Source of the DNA: Ahrensia marina
Lineage (GTDB): Bacteria > Pseudomonadota > Alphaproteobacteria > Rhizobiales > Rhizobiaceae
Assembly (NCBI RefSeq): GCF_001293565.1
Contig: NZ_JXMU01000013.1
Coordinates: 62,001-126,000, forward strand
Length of the DNA: 64,000 nucleotides
Reading direction: 5' to 3'
The position numbers and the translations under genes are program-made. The notes beneath the pieces are model-generated. The model ran no database searches. It was not told the origin of the DNA and saw nothing but the letters and a program-made list of their open reading frames with translations. Below are positions 16,962-25,796 of the stretch, in pieces (the stretch's first letter is position 1; each line of letters opens with the position of its first letter).

Positions 16962-18542
16962 TTGGTTTGGGCTGCTGTAATCACATATTATGGCGCAGGC
17001 GCTTTATCCGCAGCTATGAATCCGTCTGATAGTGAAAGCGTTGCCCAGCTTTTCGAACGAATACCTCTACTTTTTTTGCCAGTATTGCTGCATTTTTTTA
17101 GCCAGGCTAATCCGGAGAAATTATTATTATGGGTAGTTAGAGGCGCAGTTTGCGGAGTTCTCATGGCGGTTGCCCAATGGGGGGCAGTAAACTATCTGAA
17201 TCTGTCTCTAGCGATGAGATTAAGCGAAAATTCCAATGTTTTCGGGTATATGTGTAGCCTGCTCTTCGTATTTTTGTGCTTAGGAATTGTGATGGTTCCA
17301 GATAAAATTACCAAGCTTGCTTCGTGTATCGCTTTGGTGTTTTGCGCTCTACTCGTTGCCAATTCTGGATCGCGAACAAGCATACTGGCAATTGTAATAA
17401 TATCCCTGCTTATGGTTTGGGGTTATGGTCCAAGAGGAAAAGTTTGGGCCCGTATATTTGCTGCTGCGATATTAGTTATGATTTTTGCATTACTAATCAA
17501 TATTACAAATGTCGGTGATCGCACAATGAAGTTTCTGGATCGCGTTATCGAAGCAGATATGAATATTATGGAGTTTGATCCTATACGTATTGCAGTTTGG
17601 GGTTGTGGTCTTCAAATTGGCGGTGAGGCGCCGATTTTGGGTCGTGGTCATGACTACGCTCTTGATAAAATGAGGCCTTGTGTATCTAGTTCGTTAGATC
17701 GCGTTTTTGAATTTTCACATTTTCACAACCTTTTCATTGATCAGTTTGCAAAGAGCGGTGTTGTCGGTGTTCTATCTGCCATATTATTGTTGTTTCTTCC
17801 TATATTATTAATCTCACGAGCACGGAAGTTAGGAGACATACCTCAAGGTTTAACATTTGGTGTTTTGGGTATTTGGGCCGTCCAGACTACCGGCTCATTG
17901 TTCAATATTGGGTTTGGGCATGATGCGATTGACGCCGGATTTGTTTATTCAAACGCTTTGTTGTTTGGTGTGATCAACACTCGTTTCAGACGTGAAAAAC
18001 AGTCAGAACTGAAGGAAGAGCCTCACTCCGCAGCTACTGTGTTGGATGCTGATAGACACTTTATGAAAGTATTTTCTTTGGGAGGATGCTTTGTTTTGGT
18101 GTTGTGTATCGCCGCATTTCTATGGGTGGGTAACACAATTGGATTTAACCGTATAACGACTGCCATTGGCGGATATTCATTGCCGGCTGAGGATGTAAAA
18201 CAAGCCCGTAAAGCTGCTGAAGAATTAAAGGGATTTGTTGACAGGCTGCAAATCGAGTTAGATAAAGCTGAAAGTCAGATTAAGCTACCAGACACAGAGC
18301 GTTTTCATGATGCAACTTTAGTCTGGCGTGATGAGTACATGAAGCTTTCCTCAACAGCAAGGAAATTGCAGGATATTCTAATTCGTAAAGATGGCGAAAA
18401 CTATAAGATTCTTCTATCCGGCCCTATTTGCCCTATAGCAATATCTTCCAAACTTTTTCATGCAGATCCACGTCGAAAGAGTGACTATGCCACGTTGTGT
18501 ACCTATTTCGCAGTCTGGGGAGGGGAAGGTGAATCTTACTAA
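16962..18542 (+). CDS. 5'-truncated O-antigen ligase/polymerase-like membrane protein
   Basis: The frame has 526 residues and is open from inside the IS, with only a TTG near 16962. It has about eight hydrophobic segments, and a Wzy_C-like central part with Asn-Ser-Gly-Ser-Arg-Thr and a large periplasmic loop ending in His-Phe-His-Asn-Leu. Proteins of this family usually have one or two further membrane helices before this point, so the 5' end is probably lost. A soluble C-terminal part of about 130 residues, with a charged coiled-coil-like helix near 410-450, follows the last membrane segment. Whether it is expressed from an IS promoter is unknown. Confidence 0.75.
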   Translation: MVWAAVITYYGAGALSAAMNPSDSESVAQLFERIPLLFLPVLLHFFSQANPEKLLLWVVRGAVCGVLMAVAQWGAVNYLNLSLAMRLSENSNVFGYMCSLLFVFLCLGIVMVPDKITKLASCIALVFCALLVANSGSRTSILAIVIISLLMVWGYGPRGKVWARIFAAAILVMIFALLINITNVGDRTMKFLDRVIEADMNIMEFDPIRIAVWGCGLQIGGEAPILGRGHDYALDKMRPCVSSSLDRVFEFSHFHNLFIDQFAKSGVVGVLSAILLLFLPILLISRARKLGDIPQGLTFGVLGIWAVQTTGSLFNIGFGHDAIDAGFVYSNALLFGVINTRFRREKQSELKEEPHSAATVLDADRHFMKVFSLGGCFVLVLCIAAFLWVGNTIGFNRITTAIGGYSLPAEDVKQARKAAEELKGFVDRLQIELDKAESQIKLPDTERFHDATLVWRDEYMKLSSTARKLQDILIRKDGENYKILLSGPICPIAISSKLFHADPRRKSDYATLCTYFAVWGGEGESY

Positions 18543-18870
18543 GCATATTTCTCATAAAACAGACTTCAGAAGCGTGAATATTAGTTTCAAGCGAGTATAT
18601 TAATAACCTCGTGGTGAACGTTGAATGTAATATATAATCGACATTATAAAACTAATTCATACAACTAGCTGAATATGTTCCCGCATAGAATATTTTACGT
18701 TTGCATAATGGACTTTCAATTTGGAAGTATTGGTTTGCGTCAATTTTCTTATTTTCTATTTAGATGCGCTGAGGTCACCTTAGAAGTTTAGAGGAGAAAA
18801 TCGCCTTCATTTTCCAGATTTTGGCTATAATTTCTTTTGCAAGATGTGCCTTATATGGCAGTATTCTAGC
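18543..18870. other. AT-rich intergenic region before the peroxidase gene
   Basis: No gene is supported. The stretch is visibly richer in A and T than its neighbours. A TATAAT at 18826-18831 could be a -10 element for the peroxidase gene, but no good -35 is spaced from it. Confidence 0.35.
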
Positions 18871-20202
18871 ATGAAAAAACAGGCTCTCTTTTTGACCGTA
18901 TCTGCCTTGTCGCTTTGGCCGGTAACGTCGACATCTATTGAAGTGAAAGCAGTCAGCGATGATTTGTTTGTTGACGTTGACATAAACCAGGCGCGGCTGG
19001 GCCAGCTCCTGTTTTGGGATCCAATTTTATCCGGCAATAAGAATATTTCCTGCGGTACATGTCACCACCCCAAGCTGGGTACAGCCGACGGTGTTTCACT
19101 ATCTATCGGTGAGGGCGGGGTCGGGCTTGGGGCTGATCGCGGTGTCGATGAAAACAATCTTCCCGAGCAGCGCATACCGCGCAATGCGCCGGCTTTGTTC
19201 AACTTGGGCGCTAAAGAATTCACTGTCATGTTTCATGATGGCAGGCTTGAGGCCGATGAAACAAAAAAGTCCGGATTACGAACGCCGCTTGATGACGATA
19301 TGACGGTTGGCTTTTCCGGTGTGTTATCGGCGCAGTCCATGTTTCCTGTTTTGTCACCGGATGAAATGGCCGGACATTACAGCGAGAACGATGTTGCAAA
19401 GGCTGTGCGCCGCGGGTTGATAACGGGTGATGGCGGCGCTTGGGATATTATTTCAAAACGCGTGGCAGCGATTGACGAATATCAGGCGATGTTTGACGCA
19501 ATTGATCCTGAAATCGCAGAGGGTAGGCCGATTGATTTCACGGATATTTCCGATGCACTTGCGGCGTTCATTGCGTTTGAATGGCGTTCGGATGATAGCC
19601 TTTTCGATAACTATTTGCGCGGAAACACTGAACTTGATGCCAAGGCACAAAGCGGCATGGATTTGTTTTATGGCAAGGCAAGTTGCGCAGATTGTCATTC
19701 GGGGCCTTTCCAGACAGATCATAAATTTCACGCAATGGGTGTGCCGCAAATTGGTCCGGGAAAAGCCGAACGGTTTGAAAGTCACAGTCAGGACACCGGT
19801 CGTATGCGCGTCACAGGTAAGCCGGAAGATGCATATGCTTTCCGCACGCCGTCGCTGCGCAATGTTACTTTGACAGCACCATATGGGCATTCCGGTGCTT
19901 ATCGTGATTTGCGCCAATTCGTAGAAGCGCATCTCGAACCGTCAACCGCCATTGAAAATTATGACAGAAGCGAAGCTTTGTTTGCCGGTTACACGCCGCC
20001 CAAAAATGACTGGGCTGCGCTTGATGATGCAAATGAAAATACAGCTATTAAAAGTGCGGTCAGTTGGTCAGGTCCCATATTATCCGCTGATGAAATAGAT
20101 GACCTGTTGGCTTTTCTAAAAGCACTGGAAGATGAGAAAAGCTTGACGCTTCGTTTTGGTGTGCCGGATACGGTGCCAAGCGGCCTGCCAGTCGATAAGT
20201 GA
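18871..20202 (+). CDS. Di-haem cytochrome c peroxidase (MauG/CcpA family)
   Basis: The protein has 443 residues from the ATG at 18871, which begins a clear signal peptide (Met-Lys-Lys-Gln-Ala-Leu-Phe-Leu). Two haem c motifs are present: Cys-Gly-Thr-Cys-His at 61-65 and Cys-Ala-Asp-Cys-His at 272-276, in the layout of bacterial peroxidases and MauG. It should act in the periplasm, reducing peroxide or oxidising a partner protein. An ATG at 18844 would add nine residues before the signal. The convergent neighbour encodes an ASPIC/UnbV-type protein, often found beside such peroxidases. Confidence 0.9.
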   Translation: MKKQALFLTVSALSLWPVTSTSIEVKAVSDDLFVDVDINQARLGQLLFWDPILSGNKNISCGTCHHPKLGTADGVSLSIGEGGVGLGADRGVDENNLPEQRIPRNAPALFNLGAKEFTVMFHDGRLEADETKKSGLRTPLDDDMTVGFSGVLSAQSMFPVLSPDEMAGHYSENDVAKAVRRGLITGDGGAWDIISKRVAAIDEYQAMFDAIDPEIAEGRPIDFTDISDALAAFIAFEWRSDDSLFDNYLRGNTELDAKAQSGMDLFYGKASCADCHSGPFQTDHKFHAMGVPQIGPGKAERFESHSQDTGRMRVTGKPEDAYAFRTPSLRNVTLTAPYGHSGAYRDLRQFVEAHLEPSTAIENYDRSEALFAGYTPPKNDWAALDDANENTAIKSAVSWSGPILSADEIDDLLAFLKALEDEKSLTLRFGVPDTVPSGLPVDK

Positions 20203-20216
20203 GTAGAGCGCCCGAA

Positions 20217-21788
20217 TTATCGGGCGGGTTGAGCACTTAGCTCGAGCCGATCATCATTTCCTCGTTTGGCAATCAATCTGCTGTTTGCATCGATTGCAAT
20301 CCAGCCTGTTAAAGTACCATCGGGCCATGTAACGCGTATCTCTGCCTTTTTCTTGGTGCCCAGGCCAAAGTGCACAGGAGCAATTTTCCCGCTGGCATGG
20401 CCGCCACCGATGACAATTTCCTGCGTTTGAATTTTGTTATCAGGCAAGGTGCGCAGTTCAATCCACGCACCTATCGCATCAACATTGCTGCCTTCTTGTT
20501 GGAGTTCAATGGAAGCGAAATTGCCGTTTTTCGTGCTGACATTCTCATAAATTGCGAATGTGTCGCGCCGGTTCATAACCGCAATATCAAGTTTTCCATC
20601 AAGGTTGAAATCGGCAATAGAAGCGCCGCGTGAGCGGGCGGTATCGGCCAGTCCGGCTTCAAGCCCTGTTTCGAAAAATGTGCCATCCGGTTTTTGCAAA
20701 AGAAGATTATTGGGGTCCTTCATCGCCATGCCGGGCATTTGGTCGACGTTGCCTTTGGCGATAAAAAGGTCCGCTAACCCGTCATTGTTTACATCGCCGA
20801 ACTCTGCGTGCCATCCGGTAGACGGGCGCCCGTCATCACCGGTATAGGGCCGCTGCGCGTAAGCGCCGATATTATAGGGCGCGTTTTCCATCTTTGCGCC
20901 GCCCGCATAAAACTGGATCAGTTGATCGCCCATGGAAGTCAGCATGATGTCGGGTGCCTGATCGCCGTTAAGGTCCTGACTGGCAATGCCCATTCCCCAC
21001 ACGGAAATAGGAAGCCAGCCATCCTCGCGGCCCAGAAACCGCATCTCATCCAAGCGGTACATTTGTTCTTCGCCGTCACGCAGATAATAGTGACGGTCGT
21101 TTGAAATGCGCAGATCGCGACGCCCGTTTCGGGTCCAGTCCGAAAACAGCATCGACAGCGCACAATAACCTGGATCAAGTATTGTCGGTTCCTGATAGAG
21201 CGCGCCTTCCGGACGGAAGAGGTGATTAACATCACAGGCACCAAATGGCCCTTCGGGATTGTCCCGATCAACATAATTACCAACAGCCAAAGTCGGCATT
21301 GCCGACCCTTTTTCCCACGTCGCTGAAAACGATGTTGTCCAACGGTCCAGCCCGTCCAAATGCCAAAGATCATTTGCTTCTTCAAACTGACAGTTTTTCA
21401 AGCCGCGCAGAACTTTGTTTTCGCCGACACGCATAACAAACAGGTCTGTGTGCGCGTCATTGTCGATATTGATCGGGTAGGCACCGGTAACAAGGTCGAA
21501 CTCAGCGCCAGTGTTGTCCAGATTTTCAAACTGAACTTCAGCGCCGGATTGCTGCGTCGTGTTCATCGCGATACGCGACATGTTTTCGCCGCCAGCCAGA
21601 AACACATCCGGAAAGGTATCATCATTGCAGTCAAATGTTGCCATGCCGCCGCCGACAAAAAACTCCCAGCCGCCATTGTAAATATGTTTGAAGTCGAAAT
21701 TTTTTGAGCGCGGTTCGAATCTAACATCGCCGGCAAGAGCAGATGATGAGGCAAAGATAGCCGTCAGAATGAGGGTAATCTGTCTCAA
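20217..21788 (-). CDS. FG-GAP repeat/ASPIC-UnbV (CRTAC1-like) exported protein
   Basis: The protein has 523 residues from a TTG that overlaps the TGA of the ROK gene (TTGA). From this start a signal peptide is obvious (Ile-Thr-Leu-Ile-Leu-Thr-Ala-Ile-Phe-Ala). Calcium-binding FG-GAP/VCBS-type repeats follow, for example Asp-Val-Asn-Asn-Asp-Gly-Leu-Ala-Asp-Leu and Asp-Phe-Asn-Leu-Asp-Gly-Lys-Leu-Asp. The C-terminus has the UnbV/ASPIC motif, Val-Thr-Trp-Pro-Asp-Gly. It probably forms an extracytoplasmic beta-propeller. A longer frame to 21893 only overlaps the ROK gene. The function is unknown. Confidence 0.82.
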   Translation of the reverse strand: MRQITLILTAIFASSSALAGDVRFEPRSKNFDFKHIYNGGWEFFVGGGMATFDCNDDTFPDVFLAGGENMSRIAMNTTQQSGAEVQFENLDNTGAEFDLVTGAYPINIDNDAHTDLFVMRVGENKVLRGLKNCQFEEANDLWHLDGLDRWTTSFSATWEKGSAMPTLAVGNYVDRDNPEGPFGACDVNHLFRPEGALYQEPTILDPGYCALSMLFSDWTRNGRRDLRISNDRHYYLRDGEEQMYRLDEMRFLGREDGWLPISVWGMGIASQDLNGDQAPDIMLTSMGDQLIQFYAGGAKMENAPYNIGAYAQRPYTGDDGRPSTGWHAEFGDVNNDGLADLFIAKGNVDQMPGMAMKDPNNLLLQKPDGTFFETGLEAGLADTARSRGASIADFNLDGKLDIAVMNRRDTFAIYENVSTKNGNFASIELQQEGSNVDAIGAWIELRTLPDNKIQTQEIVIGGGHASGKIAPVHFGLGTKKKAEIRVTWPDGTLTGWIAIDANSRLIAKRGNDDRLELSAQPAR

Positions 21789-23077
21789 TTTGCACCGGCC
21801 GATTGGTTGGTATAGCTCACCCCGAGCAGAGTTTCGGTAAGCTCTGAAAGCGCTAATGCTGCGGCACCTTGCGCCCATAGTAAATCGCCCCAAGTGTGGA
21901 CTTCAATGTCCGGTCTTGTGCGTTGCCAGTCAAGCGTTTGGCGTTCCATTTCATGTAATACTTCATCCTCATAAAGGAAGTCGTACTGCATGCGCGCGCC
22001 TGATAGGATTACCAGACTGGGGTCAAAGAGATTGATGACATTGGCAAGTCCTGTTGCCAGATAGCGTCCTGCACGTTTGAATATTGTGGTTGCAGCTTCA
22101 TGGCCGCTCTTTGCTTCATCAAAAAGACGATCAAGGACCAAACCAATGTCGCCCATTTCACTGGGGTCAAAGTTCAGAGCAGTCGATGCTTCGCGCACAA
22201 GCGCATAATCGGCTACATAGGCTTCCAAGCATCCGCGCTGACCACACCGGCATAGTGCGCCATCCAGTTGAACCTTGGTGTGTCCAAGCTCCATGCCAAC
22301 GCCATGTGCGCCGCGATAGATCCGGTGGTTGACGACGAGCCCCATGCCGATGCCGTGCTCGATTGTAACAACAGCAAAATCGGAAACTGTGCGGCCCTTG
22401 CCAAACCAGAGCTCGGCAAGCGTGACAAGATTTGTATCGTTGTCGATATAAACGGGACAGCCCAGTGCATCGCTCGCAAGGGACGCAAAGGCGATGTTCT
22501 GCTGATCCAGCATTGGCGACCAGATTACTTTGCCTGCAGCGCAATCGATTAACCCCGGCAAACCCAGGCCGATGGCTGATAATTGGGTGTGTTCAATGCC
22601 GCTTGCGTTTAATGCATGCTGCAGAACGGCATTTACTTCGTTTAAGATATTGGAGGCACTGCGTGAGGCGCTGTTGTGGGCAATGTCGGCTGAGCCGAGC
22701 ATATTGCCGGCAAAGTCCATAATCACCGCCGTGTGGGTTTTGTCGTTGGTTTTGATACCTGCCACATAAAAAGCATCGTTACGTATAGCGATTGAAACCG
22801 GCGGCCGCCCGCGCACCGGTTCGCCTTCGCGCGGCGGTGTTGTTACCTCGTGAATAAATCCGGCTTGTATGAGCTCATTGATTATAGATGTTACGGTTGC
22901 CGGACTTATTTGCAGGCTGCTAGAAATATCCACGCGGGCGCAAAGTCCGGCGCCGCGAACATGTTCAAAAATTTGTTGCTTTAATGTGCGACTGATTTCA
23001 GATGATTGGGCAATAAGCGGCCCTACGCCTTTAGCGCCGGCATTGTTGTCAATGTCATCATTGTTGTGCTGCAACAT
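21785..23077 (-). CDS. ROK-family transcriptional regulator of the xyl genes
   Basis: The protein has about 430 residues from the ATG at 23077 (a TTG at 23089 would add four). A winged helix-turn-helix, Ile-Ser-Pro-Ala-Thr-Val-Thr-Ser-Ile-Ile-Asn, is followed by a ROK sugar-binding domain with the ATP-like Gly-Leu-Gly-Leu-Pro-Gly and the zinc motif Cys-Arg-Cys-Gly-Gln-Arg-Gly-Cys-Leu-Glu. ROK proteins such as XylR repress xylose genes until sugar binds. It is divergent from xylF, so the shared region 23078-23282 should hold its operators. Confidence 0.9.
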   Translation of the reverse strand: MLQHNNDDIDNNAGAKGVGPLIAQSSEISRTLKQQIFEHVRGAGLCARVDISSSLQISPATVTSIINELIQAGFIHEVTTPPREGEPVRGRPPVSIAIRNDAFYVAGIKTNDKTHTAVIMDFAGNMLGSADIAHNSASRSASNILNEVNAVLQHALNASGIEHTQLSAIGLGLPGLIDCAAGKVIWSPMLDQQNIAFASLASDALGCPVYIDNDTNLVTLAELWFGKGRTVSDFAVVTIEHGIGMGLVVNHRIYRGAHGVGMELGHTKVQLDGALCRCGQRGCLEAYVADYALVREASTALNFDPSEMGDIGLVLDRLFDEAKSGHEAATTIFKRAGRYLATGLANVINLFDPSLVILSGARMQYDFLYEDEVLHEMERQTLDWQRTRPDIEVHTWGDLLWAQGAAALALSELTETLLGVSYTNQSAGAN

Positions 23078-23080
23078 TAA

Positions 23081-23194
23081 TTTTGACAACTGAAATTAAA
23101 AGGCGAAAAATTCACCGATAATTCCAGTAACCTCCCATTTGAATACAATAATTATCATTTTTTTCGAAAAAAGGTCAATTTATTTTTTGACAAC
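23081..23194. promoter_or_regulatory. Shared ROK/xylF regulatory region: direct repeats and palindrome
   Basis: The ten bases TTTTGACAAC occur twice, at 23081-23090 and 23185-23194. The second copy covers the -35 of xylF. Between them, TTTTTTCGAAAAAA at 23159-23172 is a perfect palindrome. These are the best operator candidates for the ROK repressor, by position only. Confidence 0.45.
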
Positions 23195-23215
23195 CGAAAA
23201 AAATAAATCCATGAT
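23187..23215 (+). promoter_or_regulatory. Candidate xylF promoter
   Basis: TTGACA at 23187-23192 is a perfect -35. CATGAT at 23210-23215 is a fair -10 at 17-base spacing, with four of six matches. The Shine-Dalgarno GGGAGG lies downstream at 23269-23274. Confidence 0.5.
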
Positions 23216-23282
23216 GTCTGTATGCTCGATGTAGGTATCGAGGTGGCCAGGCATGGCATATTAATCTCGGGAGGATTTTTAA

Positions 23283-24314
23283 ATGCGTAAACTTGTTTCT
23301 GTGGCAGCATTTGCTGCTTTGGCGATGGCGTCTGTCTCAACAGTTGCTATGGCTGAGGGTAAAAAGATCGGCGTAAGCTGGTCAAACTTCCAGGAAGAGC
23401 GTTGGAAAACAGACGAAGCGGCGATGAAAGCTGCTATCGAAGAAAATGGCGATGAGTATATCTCTGCCGATGCGCAGGCCTCTGCTGCCAAGCAGTTGAC
23501 TGATGTTGAAAGCTTGATCGCTCAAGGTGCTGATGCGCTGGTTATTTTGTCAGTTGATTCCGGTGCTGTAGGTGCTGCAGTTGATGCTGCTGCCGCTGAA
23601 GGTATTCCTGTTCTTGGTTATGACCGTCTTGTTGAAGACGAGCGTGCTTTCTACCTGACTTTTGACAACAAAGGTGTGGGCCGGATTATTGCTGAAAGCG
23701 TCAAGGCTGTTCAGCCTGAAGGCAACTACGCAATCATCAAAGGTGATAAAGGTGATCCGAACGCTCTCTTCCTGCTTGAAGGCATGATGGAAGTGATCGG
23801 TCCGGATGTTGAAGCCGGTAAAATTAACATCGTTGGTGAGGCTTTCACTGACGGCTGGAAGCCTGACAATGCTCAAAAGAACATGGAGCAGATTCTGACA
23901 GCCAACGACAACAATGTTGATGCGGTTCTGTCTGAGAATGACGGCATGGCAGGCGGCGTTATTGCTGCGTTGCAGGCTCAGGGTATGAATGTACCGGTTG
24001 GCGGTCAGGATGGTGACCATGCAGCGCTAAACCGTGTTGCACGTGGCACACAGGTTGTATCTGTGTGGAAAGACGCACGTCAGCTTGGTAAGGCAGCCGG
24101 TAACATTGCGGCAATGCTGGCTGATGGCAAAGACATGGCTGAAATTCCGGATGCTGAAAAATGGTCAGGTGGCGCGAAGGGCGTTGAGATGAACGCTATC
24201 TTCCTTGAGCCTACACCAATTACAAAAGACAACATTAGTGTTGTTATCGACGCTGGCCACATCGCTAAAGACAAAGTCTGCGAAGGCGCAATGGACGGTG
24301 TTGACGGCTGCTGA
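23283..24314 (+). CDS. xylF: D-xylose ABC transporter, substrate-binding protein
   Basis: The protein has 343 residues. A signal peptide ends near Val-Ala-Met-Ala-Glu. The type I periplasmic binding fold follows, with Gly-Val-Ser-Trp-Ser-Asn-Phe-Gln-Glu-Glu-Arg-Trp at the ligand side and Asn-Asp-Gly-Met-Ala-Gly-Gly near residue 220, as in XylF. Context supports xylose: the permease, ATPase, xylulokinase and xylose isomerase follow. It has the strong ribosome site GGGAGGA. A stable hairpin after its stop may raise its mRNA level relative to the transporter. Confidence 0.95.
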   Translation: MRKLVSVAAFAALAMASVSTVAMAEGKKIGVSWSNFQEERWKTDEAAMKAAIEENGDEYISADAQASAAKQLTDVESLIAQGADALVILSVDSGAVGAAVDAAAAEGIPVLGYDRLVEDERAFYLTFDNKGVGRIIAESVKAVQPEGNYAIIKGDKGDPNALFLLEGMMEVIGPDVEAGKINIVGEAFTDGWKPDNAQKNMEQILTANDNNVDAVLSENDGMAGGVIAALQAQGMNVPVGGQDGDHAALNRVARGTQVVSVWKDARQLGKAAGNIAAMLADGKDMAEIPDAEKWSGGAKGVEMNAIFLEPTPITKDNISVVIDAGHIAKDKVCEGAMDGVDGC

Positions 24315-24344
24315 TAGCAGCGCGTTAATCTGCCTTAAATTGAC

Positions 24345-24371
24345 AAAGTCCGCCGGCTATCGGCGGGCTTT
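24345..24371 (+). other. Stable hairpin between xylF and xylH
   Basis: An eleven-base-pair stem with one G-T wobble, AAAGTCCGCCG with CGGCGGGCTTT and a five-base loop. It is followed by GGTTC, not a T-run, so it is more likely an mRNA-stabilising or partially terminating element that keeps the binding protein in excess. Confidence 0.6.
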
Positions 24372-24464
24372 GGTTCAAAAGGCGCTATACAAAAATCATA
24401 ATAAATCTGAATTCTTTGATCCGCATTTTATGCGCTTGGCGATGATCCACATCGGGAGAAAGCA

Positions 24465-25784
24465 ATGGCAAGCCCCAATTTAGAACACTTGTCCGACGAT
24501 GCACGGGCCGGACCGGTCTCACGTTTTTTGAAGGCGACTGAGATAGACAGCCGGTTGCTGGGTATGATCGGCGCTCTGGTTCTTATCTGGATCGGATTTC
24601 ATCTTTACGGCGGTATCGTCAACGGATTTGCTGCATTTATCACGCCGCGCAACTTGTGGAACCTGTCAGTACAGACATCGTCTATCGGCATTATGGCAAC
24701 AGGCATGGTGCTGGTCATTGTGACCCGGCATATTGATCTCTCCGTGGGCTCGATACTCGGTTTCGCAGCGATGATGATGGCGGTCACGCAAGTCAATATC
24801 TTGCCTGAATTTCTGGGGCTCGGTCATCCGGCAATTTGGATTATCGCAATCGCTGTCGGCTTGTTGGTCGGTATGCTTGTTGGTGCATTTCACGGCTGGT
24901 TGATTGCTTATCTAGGCATTCCGGCGTTTATCGTCACGCTTGGCGGTCTTCTGGTTTGGCGCGGCGCAACCTTCCTTACAACGCGCGGCGAAACGATTGC
25001 ACCGCTTGACTCCACTTTCGCGCTGCTGGGCGGCGGTCCATACGGGGCTGTGGGGTCAACTTGGAGCTGGATACTTGGCGTGGTTGCCTGCGTTGGTATC
25101 GTGTTCATGCTGTTGTCCGGACGCAAACAACGCAAGCGCTTTCAATTTCCACTACGTCCGGTTTGGGCCGATACGTTCCTGGGTGTCGTCGGATGCGGTG
25201 CGGTTCTCGGCTTTGTTATGCTGGTGAACTCTTACCCTTGGCCGCGCGGAATTGTACGCCAATATGCGGCGGCCAATAATATCGAGGTCCCTGACGGCGG
25301 TCTGTTCATCTCGCATGGCTTTGCAATTCCCGTATTGATTTTGATACTTGTCGGGCTGGCCATGACATTCTTGACGACACGGACGCGGTTTGGCCGATAT
25401 GTGTTCGCTATTGGCGGCAATCCCGAAGCGGCAGAACTTGCAGGCATTAACACGCGCTGGGTGACGGTTAAAATCTTTGCATTGATGGGTTTTCTCTGCG
25501 GTCTTTCCGCCGTGGTTGCCAGCGCCCGATTAAACTCTGCTTCCGGTAATCTGGGAACACTGGATGAGCTATATGTGATCGCCGCTGCTGTTATCGGGGG
25601 AACTTCCTTTGCCGGCGGTATCGGAACGATCTATGGCGCCATCCTCGGTGCGGTGGTTATGCAAAGCCTTCAGGCCGGTATGGTCCTGATTGGGTTTGAT
25701 GCCGCTGTCCAGCAGATCGTGGTTGGTTCAGTTCTTGTTGTCGCCGTATGGGTCGACACAATTTACCGCAAACGCGCGCAATAA
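24465..25784 (+). CDS. xylH: Xylose ABC transporter permease
   Basis: The protein has 439 residues with about ten membrane helices, as in the BPD_transp_2 permeases. The helices are separated by short loops, with the Gly-Gly-Asn-Pro-Glu-Ala-Ala-Glu-Leu-Ala-Gly-Ile motif that contacts the ATPase. It has a longer hydrophilic N-terminus and a central loop, as in XylH. It lies between xylF and the ATPase gene. The xylH stop is twelve bases before the ATG of xylG. Confidence 0.94.
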   Translation: MASPNLEHLSDDARAGPVSRFLKATEIDSRLLGMIGALVLIWIGFHLYGGIVNGFAAFITPRNLWNLSVQTSSIGIMATGMVLVIVTRHIDLSVGSILGFAAMMMAVTQVNILPEFLGLGHPAIWIIAIAVGLLVGMLVGAFHGWLIAYLGIPAFIVTLGGLLVWRGATFLTTRGETIAPLDSTFALLGGGPYGAVGSTWSWILGVVACVGIVFMLLSGRKQRKRFQFPLRPVWADTFLGVVGCGAVLGFVMLVNSYPWPRGIVRQYAAANNIEVPDGGLFISHGFAIPVLILILVGLAMTFLTTRTRFGRYVFAIGGNPEAAELAGINTRWVTVKIFALMGFLCGLSAVVASARLNSASGNLGTLDELYVIAAAVIGGTSFAGGIGTIYGAILGAVVMQSLQAGMVLIGFDAAVQQIVVGSVLVVAVWVDTIYRKRAQ

Positions 25785-25796
25785 GTGGGGCTAGTT

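Noticed and set aside
15140-18542. Integrated island at the tRNA with attL/attR
   Set aside because: The tRNA is a likely target, but I found no second copy of its 3' end and no integrase gene in the window.
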